Source of the DNA: a virus
Length of the DNA: 26,423 bases
Virus record (IMG/VR): IMGVR_UViG_3300009008_000211
Span: 1-26,423 of that record
Reading direction: 5' to 3' (one strand)
The notes beneath the pieces were generated by a model, which was not told where the DNA came from, did no database searches, and saw only the letters and a list, made by a program, of their open reading frames with translations. Positions 13,376-21,117 of the stretch are shown here, in pieces (the first letter of the stretch is position 1; every line of letters begins with the position of its first letter). Position numbers and translations under genes: made by a program.

Positions 13376-14305
13376 ATGCTGCGTAAACAGCGAATCATAG
13401 AAGACAAGCAAGCGACCATCTACTTTGATGCACCAGAGGGCCGCGCATCGGCTGCTACCGTCACCGTCAAAACAGCATTGGGGCAAGACCTGCCCGATTC
13501 GGCGGTTGAAGACGAGAGTGCAACCATTGATTCTGTGAGTACAACTATCGCTGCGGGTTGGGATTCAGACGATCCGCGCAGCATCCCCGTCGCTTCTGCA
13601 ACAGGAATAACCGTGGACCGGGATTACCTGATCACCACGGCGGGCGGTAGAACTGAATGGGTGAGAGTGGTCGCCATTTCGGGATCAGATCTCACCGTTC
13701 AGTCAACCCCCGGTTTTGACCTTACCACTGGCGACGCCTTCGTGGGCACCCGCCTGACTTACGTTATCACCGCTGCAAACGCTGCCGACCGCGCACACGA
13801 TTACCGTGCAGTGTGGGAGTACACCGTGAGCAGCATCGCCTACGATGGCGAGAATGTTTACGATGTAGTGCGCACGCCCCCGAAGAACCCGGCCAACACA
13901 GCGGGGCTACGGAAGTACGCACCGGAACTAGTCAACGAGTGGAACGAGATTCTGGACGAAAACTACGACCTGCAAGATCGCATTGATGACGCCTTTGACC
14001 GGGTGATCGTGTCGATGCAATCCAGGTCACCGGATGACAACACATGGGCTGATGCAATCGTGCAATGGTCACAGTGCGAGCGTTCAGTTTATGAGCGCGT
14101 CCTTTTGGACCTTGCCCTTGCCGGATACATTCCTCCCGCCTTCAACGAACAAGGCGACATCTGGATTGACCGGCGGGAATTGGAATACAAGGAGGCGATT
14201 GAGGAGTGGACCCGTAAGATCATCTGGTATGACGCAAACGACGATCGGATACAGGGCGCAGGCGAAGAAGGTAAGAACCTCTGGTCCGTTAGATTGGTGC
14301 CATAA
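13376..14305 (+). CDS. Head-tail connector candidate with N-terminal beta domains
   Basis: The ATG at 13376 follows GAGGAGCGGGG. The 309-aa product has two beta modules in residues about 1-150. They include SIPVASATGITVDRDYLI, then a V-V-GSDLTVQSTPGFDLTTGDAF unit of a type seen again in other tail genes here. A helical, acidic C-terminal half follows, with ELVNEWNEILDENYDLQDRI and VLLDLALAGYIPP. The helical half would fit an adaptor that docks on the portal ring. It lies between capsid and tail genes, exactly where connector genes occur. The function is inferred from position and composition; no family is recognised. It overlaps the next start by 1 nt. Confidence 0.55.
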   Translation: MLRKQRIIEDKQATIYFDAPEGRASAATVTVKTALGQDLPDSAVEDESATIDSVSTTIAAGWDSDDPRSIPVASATGITVDRDYLITTAGGRTEWVRVVAISGSDLTVQSTPGFDLTTGDAFVGTRLTYVITAANAADRAHDYRAVWEYTVSSIAYDGENVYDVVRTPPKNPANTAGLRKYAPELVNEWNEILDENYDLQDRIDDAFDRVIVSMQSRSPDDNTWADAIVQWSQCERSVYERVLLDLALAGYIPPAFNEQGDIWIDRRELEYKEAIEEWTRKIIWYDANDDRIQGAGEEGKNLWSVRLVP

Positions 14306-14781
14306 TGGGCGTAGTAAGCGAGATACTAGAGAACAGCATGGACACGGTGGAAGCACTCACGCCGCGCACCAAGTCTAACAAAGCGTTCAAGGCCATCCGT
14401 AAAGCCGACATGGAATCGCTGCCACGCGTACCGGAATCACACCGCGCCTTCAACGTGATGTATTCGGATGAGTTGACCATTGACACATCGTTCCCGTGGC
14501 GCACCCAGACCGAGATGGCAATCAACCGTATCATGGATTTCAAGATGGTTCTGCGGATGAAGGGGCGCAACGTGGTGGAAGCGTTGAAGGATGCCCACGA
14601 AGACGCAGACCAGATCATCATATCACTGTTGCAAGTAGAGAACTACACGAGCGCCAGCGCATCAGATGGGCGCTTGATCATGCGGGACATCAACGAAGGC
14701 CCGCTAATTGAAATGGACATAGAGCAGGGATCGGCAATTCTCACCATGTCATTCCTGTGCAAGTATGAGGTGATCATCTAA
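14305..14781 (+). CDS. Tail completion or terminator protein candidate
   Basis: This 158-aa protein has a helical N-terminus, a beta-alpha core (FNVMYSDELTIDTSFPWR; MAINRIMDFKMVLRMKGRN), a helix (VVEALKDAHEDADQIIISLL) and a beta finish ending in LTMSFLCKYEVII. Size and position, just before the tail tube gene, match tail terminators of the gpU type, which cap the tail tube and join it to the head. The assignment is by synteny. Overlaps of 1 nt on both sides (ATG within TAATG) indicate tight translational coupling. Confidence 0.5.
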   Translation: MGVVSEILENSMDTVEALTPRTKSNKAFKAIRKADMESLPRVPESHRAFNVMYSDELTIDTSFPWRTQTEMAINRIMDFKMVLRMKGRNVVEALKDAHEDADQIIISLLQVENYTSASASDGRLIMRDINEGPLIEMDIEQGSAILTMSFLCKYEVII

Positions 14782-14969
14782 TGCCAAGCGATGCAAGATC
14801 GGGCTACCTTGCCCAACTAGAAGATCAGCTTCTTGCGGAGCGCGCCCGTTGTGCCGCTTTGCAGGATGCCCTTGATCAGAAAGATGCACACATTGACGAA
14901 CTCAACGCCGAAGTTGCCAGCCTGACCAGACCGAAGGGCAAGGCCAAAGGCAAGAACAAGGAGGAATAA
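14781..14969 (+). CDS. Small coiled-coil protein
   Basis: The 62-aa product is nearly all one coiled coil (SGYLAQLEDQLLAERARCAA, then LQDALDQKDAHIDELNAEVA) with a Lys-rich tail (KGKAKGKNKEE). It overlaps the previous gene by 1 nt and ends 2 nt before the tail tube gene. It carries the GAGGAATAA ribosome-binding site of the next gene in its end. It could be a small assembly or virion protein; the function is unknown. Confidence 0.6.
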   Translation: MPSDARSGYLAQLEDQLLAERARCAALQDALDQKDAHIDELNAEVASLTRPKGKAKGKNKEE

Positions 14970-14971
14970 AC

Positions 14972-16261
14972 ATGGCTGGCTTCATTTGGGAAGTTGGGAA
15001 ATTTCTTTACAAGCAGGAGGTCACCTTCGGGGTTGACCCCACCACGGATACATACATCCCGTTGATCAGCCGCCCTGATCTGTCGGGTGCAGGCAAAGCC
15101 TATTGGCCCGCGGACAACATGAAGCAGGGCGTATACATGGAGGAAGGGATCGTTGGACACGGTTCCGAGGCAACCATGTCTATCAGCCACTACATGCACG
15201 GCTGGTCAAGCACTGCGCCTGCGTCCCTGGTTGGACCCACTGCGGTACACCCTGACGCGGAACTGGCATCACTGGCGTTGGGCAACTACACCCTATATGA
15301 CGCGGGTAGCGGTGACGCCTTTGTGAGCGCCACAACGGTTGACGCTGACAAGTTCACGGTCAACGTTGACGCCGATCCAGATGCAGCAGGATATAAAGCC
15401 GGTGACGTGATTGGTATTGAGACTGACAACGGATACGAGTACGGTGTAATCAAGACCGTGACCGCCGCACCCACCGGACCGATTGTCCTGCGTGCGGAAC
15501 TGTCCACCGACCAGATTGCGGGCGCAGCAAGTGACTTGGTGTGGAACGGTTCCACCGTGTTTACCACTACCACGTTCCAACAGAGCAGCGTAGCGGCAAA
15601 CATTGGCGGGCAAGACGCATCCGATGACGCACTGCTTTTGGGCGGGCGTCCGACTTCCTACAAGATCACCGCTAACCCGCGTGACTTCGCAATGGCCGAG
15701 ATGGAACTGCTGTTCAATTCCATCGAGCGTGACAACGCAGGCGGCGCACCCGCTGCCACATCATACGGCTACCCTGCCCGGCGTGAAATCATGGGCGGCT
15801 GTCTTGTGCTTTGGGATGGCACGGACCGCATTGAACTTGATTGCTCAACCTTTGAGTTGGACCTTGGGCTTGAAGTTGTGCAGCCACTAGACCCATGCAA
15901 CGATCAGGGCGCAGGCGATCCAATCCTGACGAACCGCACGCCACGAATCACCATCAACCCGTTGCAAACGTCAGACGTAAAGGACGGGGCAGGCGCAGGC
16001 GATAACAAACTTGACCCGCCCGCCGCATTTGAGGCTGGCACATCGTTTGACCTTCGGTACTACTGGGGAACGCCGGGTAACGCCATTTGCATCAGCGCAC
16101 CGGCTTGCCGTCTTGTTGAGTTCCCGCAGCCCGCAGACCGTGACAGTTTGACGGCATGGCCACTTGTGTTTGAATGTCAATCCTACACGGGTGACACGGG
16201 CACCGCAGAACTAACCGACAACGTGCCGGGTGACAAAGATCTGTGCATCGGTTTTGTCTAA
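14972..16261 (+). CDS. Major tail tube protein
   Basis: This 429-aa beta-rich protein lies directly before the tail chaperone and tape measure genes, the standard place for the tail tube subunit. It begins MAGFIWEVGKFLYKQEVTFG. It has a middle insertion (about 105-190: SGDAFVSATTVDADKFTV...YKAGDVIGIET) that resembles an Ig-like or surface module. It then continues with typical tube-like strands (PTSYKITANPRDFAMAEMEL; GCLVLWDGTDRIELDCSTFE; TPRITINPL; LVFECQSYTGDTG). It is longer than the usual 200-300 aa tube proteins because of the insertion. The start has AAGGAGG upstream. Confidence 0.8.
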   Translation: MAGFIWEVGKFLYKQEVTFGVDPTTDTYIPLISRPDLSGAGKAYWPADNMKQGVYMEEGIVGHGSEATMSISHYMHGWSSTAPASLVGPTAVHPDAELASLALGNYTLYDAGSGDAFVSATTVDADKFTVNVDADPDAAGYKAGDVIGIETDNGYEYGVIKTVTAAPTGPIVLRAELSTDQIAGAASDLVWNGSTVFTTTTFQQSSVAANIGGQDASDDALLLGGRPTSYKITANPRDFAMAEMELLFNSIERDNAGGAPAATSYGYPARREIMGGCLVLWDGTDRIELDCSTFELDLGLEVVQPLDPCNDQGAGDPILTNRTPRITINPLQTSDVKDGAGAGDNKLDPPAAFEAGTSFDLRYYWGTPGNAICISAPACRLVEFPQPADRDSLTAWPLVFECQSYTGDTGTAELTDNVPGDKDLCIGFV

Positions 16262-16285
16262 TCAACCAACCACATGGGGGCGTCC

Positions 16286-16771
16286 ATGAACTCACTCAAA
16301 ACACACGAGACTATCCATTACATCAACATGCTTGATCCGGCTATCGCGTGGCCCAAGGGCAAGAAGAAACGCGAGGCGCTAGAAGACCAGTACGCAGACA
16401 CCCTTGACACCGGGTTGTTGACGCTGGAAGGGGAGCCGCTCAAGTGGGAACTGCGACCGTTGACACCCAATCAGGTTACATGGGTTTATCAACAGTCGAT
16501 GGAACGGGGAAGCAGCGAGATCAGTGATTCGCTATTTTTCCACTATGCCTTGGCGGGGGTTGTCGGTATTGCGGACGCCCCCCACGATATGCCCCCGCCG
16601 GGCTTCATTAGGGACGGGCGAAGGATTCAATTCCTTGACCCCGAATGGCTGGATTCCATCAGCGCACCTTATGACTACGTTTGCAACTTGGGCGTGGCTG
16701 TAGCGCGGTTGTCCAGCCGTGACAACGAGGCGGAAAAAAACTCCTTCTGTCTCTCCGTGAAGCGCAGATAG
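16286..16771 (+). CDS. Tail assembly chaperone, short form (gpG-like)
   Basis: I prefer the ATG at 16286 because GGGGGCG (16276-16282) just before it forms a ribosome-binding site, whereas ATG 16274 has none. The short product is 161 aa. It contains helical segments (WELRPLTPNQVTWVYQQSME) and a slippery sequence near its end, which yields a longer product in the next frame. In siphophages such chaperones coat the tape measure protein before tube polymerisation. The order tube, G/G-T, tape measure is exactly as expected. Confidence 0.85.
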   Translation: MNSLKTHETIHYINMLDPAIAWPKGKKKREALEDQYADTLDTGLLTLEGEPLKWELRPLTPNQVTWVYQQSMERGSSEISDSLFFHYALAGVVGIADAPHDMPPPGFIRDGRRIQFLDPEWLDSISAPYDYVCNLGVAVARLSSRDNEAEKNSFCLSVKRR

Positions 16772-17142
16772 AGAAGTTCATCGGTGGTTGCGATATCTGC
16801 ACGGAGGGACGGAAGAAAGGATGGGGCTGCAAGATGGGCACGCTAGCAAAAGAACCAATATCGCTACTAGGGCAAGAGTTCGCCCGGTGCCCCCTTGCGA
16901 TCCTGCGTGATATGCCGCCTGACAGCCGCATGGAAGTCGATCAAGTGATCCGGCTATCTATCGCCAAACGTAACGGCAACCTTTCACCATATCCCGGCAA
17001 CTATTCGCTTCGTGGCTTGTGCCTGATTGACTTTGCGGAAAGCGAGTTGATGAGGATGCAAGAGCAGGCGAGGGAAGAAGCGCAGCGGCAAGCAGAAGTT
17101 GAAGCCAAGCGCAAAGCCAAGGGACCGCGCAGGGTGGTATAA
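16286..17142 (+). CDS. Tail assembly chaperone, frameshifted long form (gpG-T-like)
   Basis: A -1 shift at A-AAA-AAC (16735-16741) joins frame 0 to an open frame that runs without stop from 16741 to 17142, giving about 285 aa. The extension starts LLLSLREAQIEKFIGGCDIC, continues TEGRKKGWGC, and contains the region from ATG 16834 (MGTLAKEPISLLGQEFARCP). The end is a charged helix (ELMRMQEQAREEAQRQAEVE) with a basic tail. This T domain would bind the tube protein while the G domain binds the tape measure. The long form is expected at low frequency. Without the frameshift the 16834-17142 frame has no ribosome-binding site that I can see. Confidence 0.85.
16735..16815 (+). promoter_or_regulatory. 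Programmed -1 ribosomal frameshift element
   Basis: The heptamer A AAA AAC lies in frame (codons GAA-AAA-AAC) at 16735-16741 in a run of seven A. Two bases later, 16744-16759 pairs with 16800-16815 over 16 consecutive base pairs, two of them G-U, with a 40-nt loop. The frame-0 stop TAG (16769-16771) is in the loop. Confidence 0.88.
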
Positions 17143-19634
17143 TGGGCAGGTATCAGAGCAAGTTTGAGTTGTTGATCAACGCCAGCGCAGGCGGTGCGAA
17201 GCGCGTACTTTCCAACCTTCAAAACGACATGCGCAAGGCGGGCGGCAGTGGCAGGCGCGCGGCATCTATCATGGAGTCAGGATGGGCAAAGGCGGGGCTT
17301 GCTATTGCCGGTGTCACTGCCGGGGCTTTTGCGCTCAAGAAGGCGTTGGACTTTGCCGCCGAAGGTGAGAAGATCCGAAACATCGCAGTAGCGTTTGAGC
17401 AGTTGAACGAAAACGCCACCGCAACACAACGGGCTTTGAGCAGCGCCCTGCGTGGAACGGTTGATATTACCAGCCTGCAAACCTTCGCTAACCAACTTTC
17501 AACGATGGGAATTGCGGCGGAAGAGATGGGCGTGCTTGCTGATAGCGCGTTCAAGATTGCCGCAACACAGGGGCGCAAAACAATCGACGTGATGCGCACG
17601 CTTGCAACCGCAATCGGAACGGGGCGACTTGCCACCGCTGCGCAGTTCGGGATCGTGGTTGACGCTAAAGAAGCACAGGCGGACTACGCGGCAGAATTGG
17701 GAGTTGTAGCAGATAGCCTTGACGCCACCGCAAAGCGGCAGGCACTAGTCAACGCATTACTTGAGGAAGCAGAGAAGAAGTTCGGCGATATAGACACAAA
17801 GAACCTCTCAACGAGGGTGCAGGAAGAACAGGCCCGCCTTGAAGATGTGTGGTCAGACATAACCGAGGCGGCAGGTGACGCAGGGATTGCCACCATAGGT
17901 TTCTTTGACCGGGCTTCTGACTCTGCGGTGACGTTGGCGGCAGCAGTTACCGGGACGGGCACGGCATACGTTGAGACAACCAACGTCTTGCCTGAGTTCG
18001 TGCGGCAGAACCAGGAAGCAGCGGCAGCAGCGGCACAACTAGAAGCACAGGAGCGGCAACTTGCACACGTTGAAGCGGCGCGGGCGCAGTCCCTTGCAAT
18101 CATTATTGAGGCAACCGGGCGGCAGGTTCCGAAGTTGCTGGAAGAAGCAAAGTTGCTTGACGAGATCCGCAAGACGTGGGTGCCCATCAATGACCTGATG
18201 GAAGCCAACGTAAGCACGCTGGAAAAACGCAAGGCGAAGATTGACGCTTTGCTGCCAAGCATCGAGGCAGAGATCCAGCGCCTTGGCGAAACTGGAGACG
18301 AGGCACGGGCGCTCATTCGTTGGCGTGACCTTGAACTTGCAAAACTCAAAGACCTGATCCCGTTGCGGCGTCAGGCGGCACAGACAGAAGAAGCGCAGAC
18401 GGCAGCGCAGCAGGCACTAAATCAAGCGGTGCGGGGGTTCATTGATGTTGGGTTGCCTGCTGAACTGAAGAAGACGATCAAGGGGTTCAACGAGGGCGCG
18501 GTATCTGCCTTCGAACTATTTGCCGTAATGAAGTCAGGCGCAGAGCAGACGGGGCTGACGGGGTTGGCGGCCAACCTTTCCGCCGGGCTGGATACTCTGA
18601 CCGTTGCACGCGAGAAGATGCGCAAGGAAGCCGAGAAGCGGGCGCAACGTGACAGCGGCGCAGCGTCGGCAATGCTGCCCGACCCAGAGACTATCGGCAG
18701 GGAAGCGGCAAGGCTTGAGCGGGAACTGGCGACAGCGCAGGGCACGATTGAACAAGTCACCATCGCAGCGCAGATATCCCGCAACGAGATACTTGAAGAG
18801 TTCGCAATGGGGCGCATTGATGCCGTCAAGCGTGAGCATGAATTGGAACTGCTTGAAATCAACACGCAGCACGCACTAAAGAAAGCGCAGGAAGAAGGGT
18901 TCAATCAGGAAATGGCGTTGATTGCCAAAGAGCAGCGACGGCTAGACAAGGAACAGGCAGACGCAGACCGGGCAGCACTTGACGAGAAAAACCGTATCTT
19001 CAGAGAGCAGCAAGAGAAGTTCCGAGACAACGCCAACGCCATCAACGCACAGATTGAAGCCACCCGCTCAAGCCTTGACGCGATGGCAGCATCGGGCGTG
19101 GGGTTCGCGGAAACCTTCGGGCAAGCAATGAACGAAGCGCGCACCGTAACTGATGCTTTCAATCAAGCGGTGGTGTTTGGGTTTGACAGCGCAAAGCGAG
19201 CGGTCCCTGGTGCCATCGCCGCAAGCGGTAGAATCACGGGCGCTTTCATTGGCAACACACGCGCACAGGCGCTTGTCCAAGGTGGGTTTGAAGCAGCCGC
19301 CGCAATCGCATCATTCGCAACCGGAAACTTTGTTGGCGGCGCACAGCACGCACTAGCATCAACGCTATTCTTCGCAGTGGCAGGCAAGGGCAAGCGGGGC
19401 GGCAGTGGTGCGGGTACGGGCGCACAGAGTTCACAACAAACCGCAGCAACCCAACCTGCACAACTAGCGGGCGGGGGCGGTAGCACGTCAACCACAACCG
19501 TAATCAACCTAAACGGGTTCCTTGGCACCAAGCAGGAACTGGGCACGAAGATCACGGACGCGCAGAACAGTATAGCCGGGCTCGGGCCTGTCATTGACCC
19601 GCGCATGTTCGGCAGTCAACAGCAGGGGTTCTAA
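17142..19634 (+). CDS. Tape measure protein
   Basis: This 830-aa protein sets tail length. As a rule of thumb (about 0.15 nm per residue) it predicts a tail of about 125 nm. The N-terminus has an Ala/Gly-rich hydrophobic stretch (GLAIAGVTAGAFALKKAL, about 52-69). The middle is long helices and coiled coils rich in Ala, Glu and Gln (for example about 290-330, 355-420 and 500-660). A second hydrophobic region lies near 715-765 (GFEAAAAIASFATGNFVGGA; HALASTLFFAVAG), followed by a Gly/Ser/Thr-rich linker and a short beta end. No lysozyme or peptidase domain is seen. It starts with a 1-nt overlap (TAATG) after the long chaperone form. Confidence 0.93.
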   Translation: MGRYQSKFELLINASAGGAKRVLSNLQNDMRKAGGSGRRAASIMESGWAKAGLAIAGVTAGAFALKKALDFAAEGEKIRNIAVAFEQLNENATATQRALSSALRGTVDITSLQTFANQLSTMGIAAEEMGVLADSAFKIAATQGRKTIDVMRTLATAIGTGRLATAAQFGIVVDAKEAQADYAAELGVVADSLDATAKRQALVNALLEEAEKKFGDIDTKNLSTRVQEEQARLEDVWSDITEAAGDAGIATIGFFDRASDSAVTLAAAVTGTGTAYVETTNVLPEFVRQNQEAAAAAAQLEAQERQLAHVEAARAQSLAIIIEATGRQVPKLLEEAKLLDEIRKTWVPINDLMEANVSTLEKRKAKIDALLPSIEAEIQRLGETGDEARALIRWRDLELAKLKDLIPLRRQAAQTEEAQTAAQQALNQAVRGFIDVGLPAELKKTIKGFNEGAVSAFELFAVMKSGAEQTGLTGLAANLSAGLDTLTVAREKMRKEAEKRAQRDSGAASAMLPDPETIGREAARLERELATAQGTIEQVTIAAQISRNEILEEFAMGRIDAVKREHELELLEINTQHALKKAQEEGFNQEMALIAKEQRRLDKEQADADRAALDEKNRIFREQQEKFRDNANAINAQIEATRSSLDAMAASGVGFAETFGQAMNEARTVTDAFNQAVVFGFDSAKRAVPGAIAASGRITGAFIGNTRAQALVQGGFEAAAAIASFATGNFVGGAQHALASTLFFAVAGKGKRGGSGAGTGAQSSQQTAATQPAQLAGGGGSTSTTTVINLNGFLGTKQELGTKITDAQNSIAGLGPVIDPRMFGSQQQGF

Positions 19635-20368
19635 TGTCAAGCCGGTGGGAATCTAGTTTCATCGTCGAGAACGCCCAGCAATTCGACATAACGCAGGGCG
19701 GTGGACCCTTCCCCGTGACCATCGCAGCGGGCGAAGAATTTGACAGTCTGCAAGACCTGTTGGCCAACATCGAACTAAGGGCACAGATAGCCACCGGGAA
19801 CCCGTGGACTCTATCGGTCACAGACTCAACCGAGCGCGTGCGGATAGCCACGACTGGCGGCCCATTTTCATGGGACTGGACAGGCGGCGCGGTAGTGTCA
19901 ACTGAGGTTCGGGATCTGCTAGGCTACGCTGCTGACGCTGCCGCACAGCCGTCACCGTGGGACGCAAGCAGCGCACCGGACTATACCATATGGCTGGCAG
20001 AGCGCCCGCAAGTGGGCACGCAACCTGACGGGTATAGCCTAACCCATCAGGCACAGTCTGCGCGCACGATAGACGGCACGCACGACGCCTCAAGCGTATA
20101 TGGCGCACAGGTACAGCGGCGCACCGTGGTTGTCAATCTTCGGCGGGATGGTGCAGGGGCATGGGATGAGATAACCGACTGGCACACTTTCCTTGCGGAC
20201 ATTGGCGACGGTAGGTTGTTTACGATATGGCCGGACGTTGACGAACCGGGCGGGGAGTTTCCAATGTACTTTGCAGGCCCGGAAGTCATGCCCGTAACGA
20301 AGCGGTTTGAGCGCAGCGCAACATATTGGCGAACAACCATCACAGGCAACGGAGTTGACCCGGCATGA
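19634..20368 (+). CDS. Minor tail protein, distal-tail-like, paralogue 1
   Basis: This 244-aa protein follows the tape measure with a 1-nt overlap. The N-terminal half (FIVENAQQFDITQGGGPFPV; TIAAGEEFDSLQDLLANIEL; PFSWDWTGGAVVSTEVRDLL then GYAAD) and the C-terminal half (RRTVVVNLRRDG; WHTFLADIGDGRLFTIWPDV; ATYWRTTITGNG) are both beta-rich. The same order of elements is found in the next gene, so the two appear to be diverged tandem copies. Position suggests a distal tail ring or adaptor between tube and tip. No catalytic motif is visible. Confidence 0.65.
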   Translation: MSSRWESSFIVENAQQFDITQGGGPFPVTIAAGEEFDSLQDLLANIELRAQIATGNPWTLSVTDSTERVRIATTGGPFSWDWTGGAVVSTEVRDLLGYAADAAAQPSPWDASSAPDYTIWLAERPQVGTQPDGYSLTHQAQSARTIDGTHDASSVYGAQVQRRTVVVNLRRDGAGAWDEITDWHTFLADIGDGRLFTIWPDVDEPGGEFPMYFAGPEVMPVTKRFERSATYWRTTITGNGVDPA

Positions 20369-21117
20369 GCGCCAAAATAGAATCGTGGCTAGTAGTACAA
20401 AGCGGGGCACGCATCACCGCTGACGGGCATCTGCGGGTTCGCACCACTGCGGGACCGGGGGCGTGGATATCCGTTACGCTTACAGCCGGAACATACAAGA
20501 CGTTTGATCTCGCGGTTGCCGAGTTGGCCGCAGCCCTGAACGCAGACGCCGCGGCCATTGGTGCGTGGTCCGCATCGGCACCGCTTGACGTTGCTGGCTT
20601 TGGCACCGTTGCCCAATCGTTTGACTGGGAATGGTTGGACCTTGAGACAGCAACGTACTTTGGCTTTTCTGACATACAAGGCACCAGCACGCTGCTGCTT
20701 GGCATTACATGGGCAGCGATATCAGATATCGACTCAACCGGCAAGGTCACGCTGGCGCATCCGATGGACGTTGACTATACGATCGTATTGCCGCACCGCC
20801 ACACAGAGGACCATGCAGCACGTAGGTTCGGCACAGACTACACGATCCGCCACGGGCAAGATTGCCGCTTCATTGTCAACGATAACGAAGAGGGAGCGTT
20901 TGTCGGTTGCCTGAAACGGTTGACGCAGGGCTATCCCGCACGGATATGGTTAGACGCAACGCTCTCGGGCACGTTTGATTGGACAAACGCAGACTGGAAG
21001 AAGGGGCGGGATTTGGCACTAGTAGACCCGGCGGCAGACCTGGATCTAACCAACTGGCTTGCCGCTGATGTTGCCTACTATCGGCGGTTAGAATTGCGCA
21101 TGGTGGAGGCTGGCTAA
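20365..21117 (+). CDS. Minor tail protein, distal-tail-like, paralogue 2
   Basis: This 250-aa protein overlaps the previous gene by 4 nt (ATGA) and the next by 1 nt. The N-terminal region (ISVTLTAGTYKTFDLAVAEL; SFDWEWLDLETATYFGFSDI) aligns by eye with paralogue 1. The C-terminal part (ARRFGTDYTIRHGQDCRFIV; RLTQGYPARIWLDATLSGTF; VAYYRRLELRMVEAG) corresponds to its second half. It probably forms another ring of the tail end complex. The function is inferred only from gene order. Confidence 0.65.
   Translation: MSAKIESWLVVQSGARITADGHLRVRTTAGPGAWISVTLTAGTYKTFDLAVAELAAALNADAAAIGAWSASAPLDVAGFGTVAQSFDWEWLDLETATYFGFSDIQGTSTLLLGITWAAISDIDSTGKVTLAHPMDVDYTIVLPHRHTEDHAARRFGTDYTIRHGQDCRFIVNDNEEGAFVGCLKRLTQGYPARIWLDATLSGTFDWTNADWKKGRDLALVDPAADLDLTNWLAADVAYYRRLELRMVEAG

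Noticed and set aside
16834-17142. Independent gene starting at ATG 16834
   Set aside because: No clear ribosome-binding site at suitable spacing beyond weak GGGGC, and the frame is continuous upstream to the slip site, so it is better explained as the frameshift extension.
17684-18349. Antisense frame of 221 aa opposite the tape measure gene
   Set aside because: Ser/Ala-rich low-complexity product typical of the reverse of a GC-rich helical gene; no start signal.
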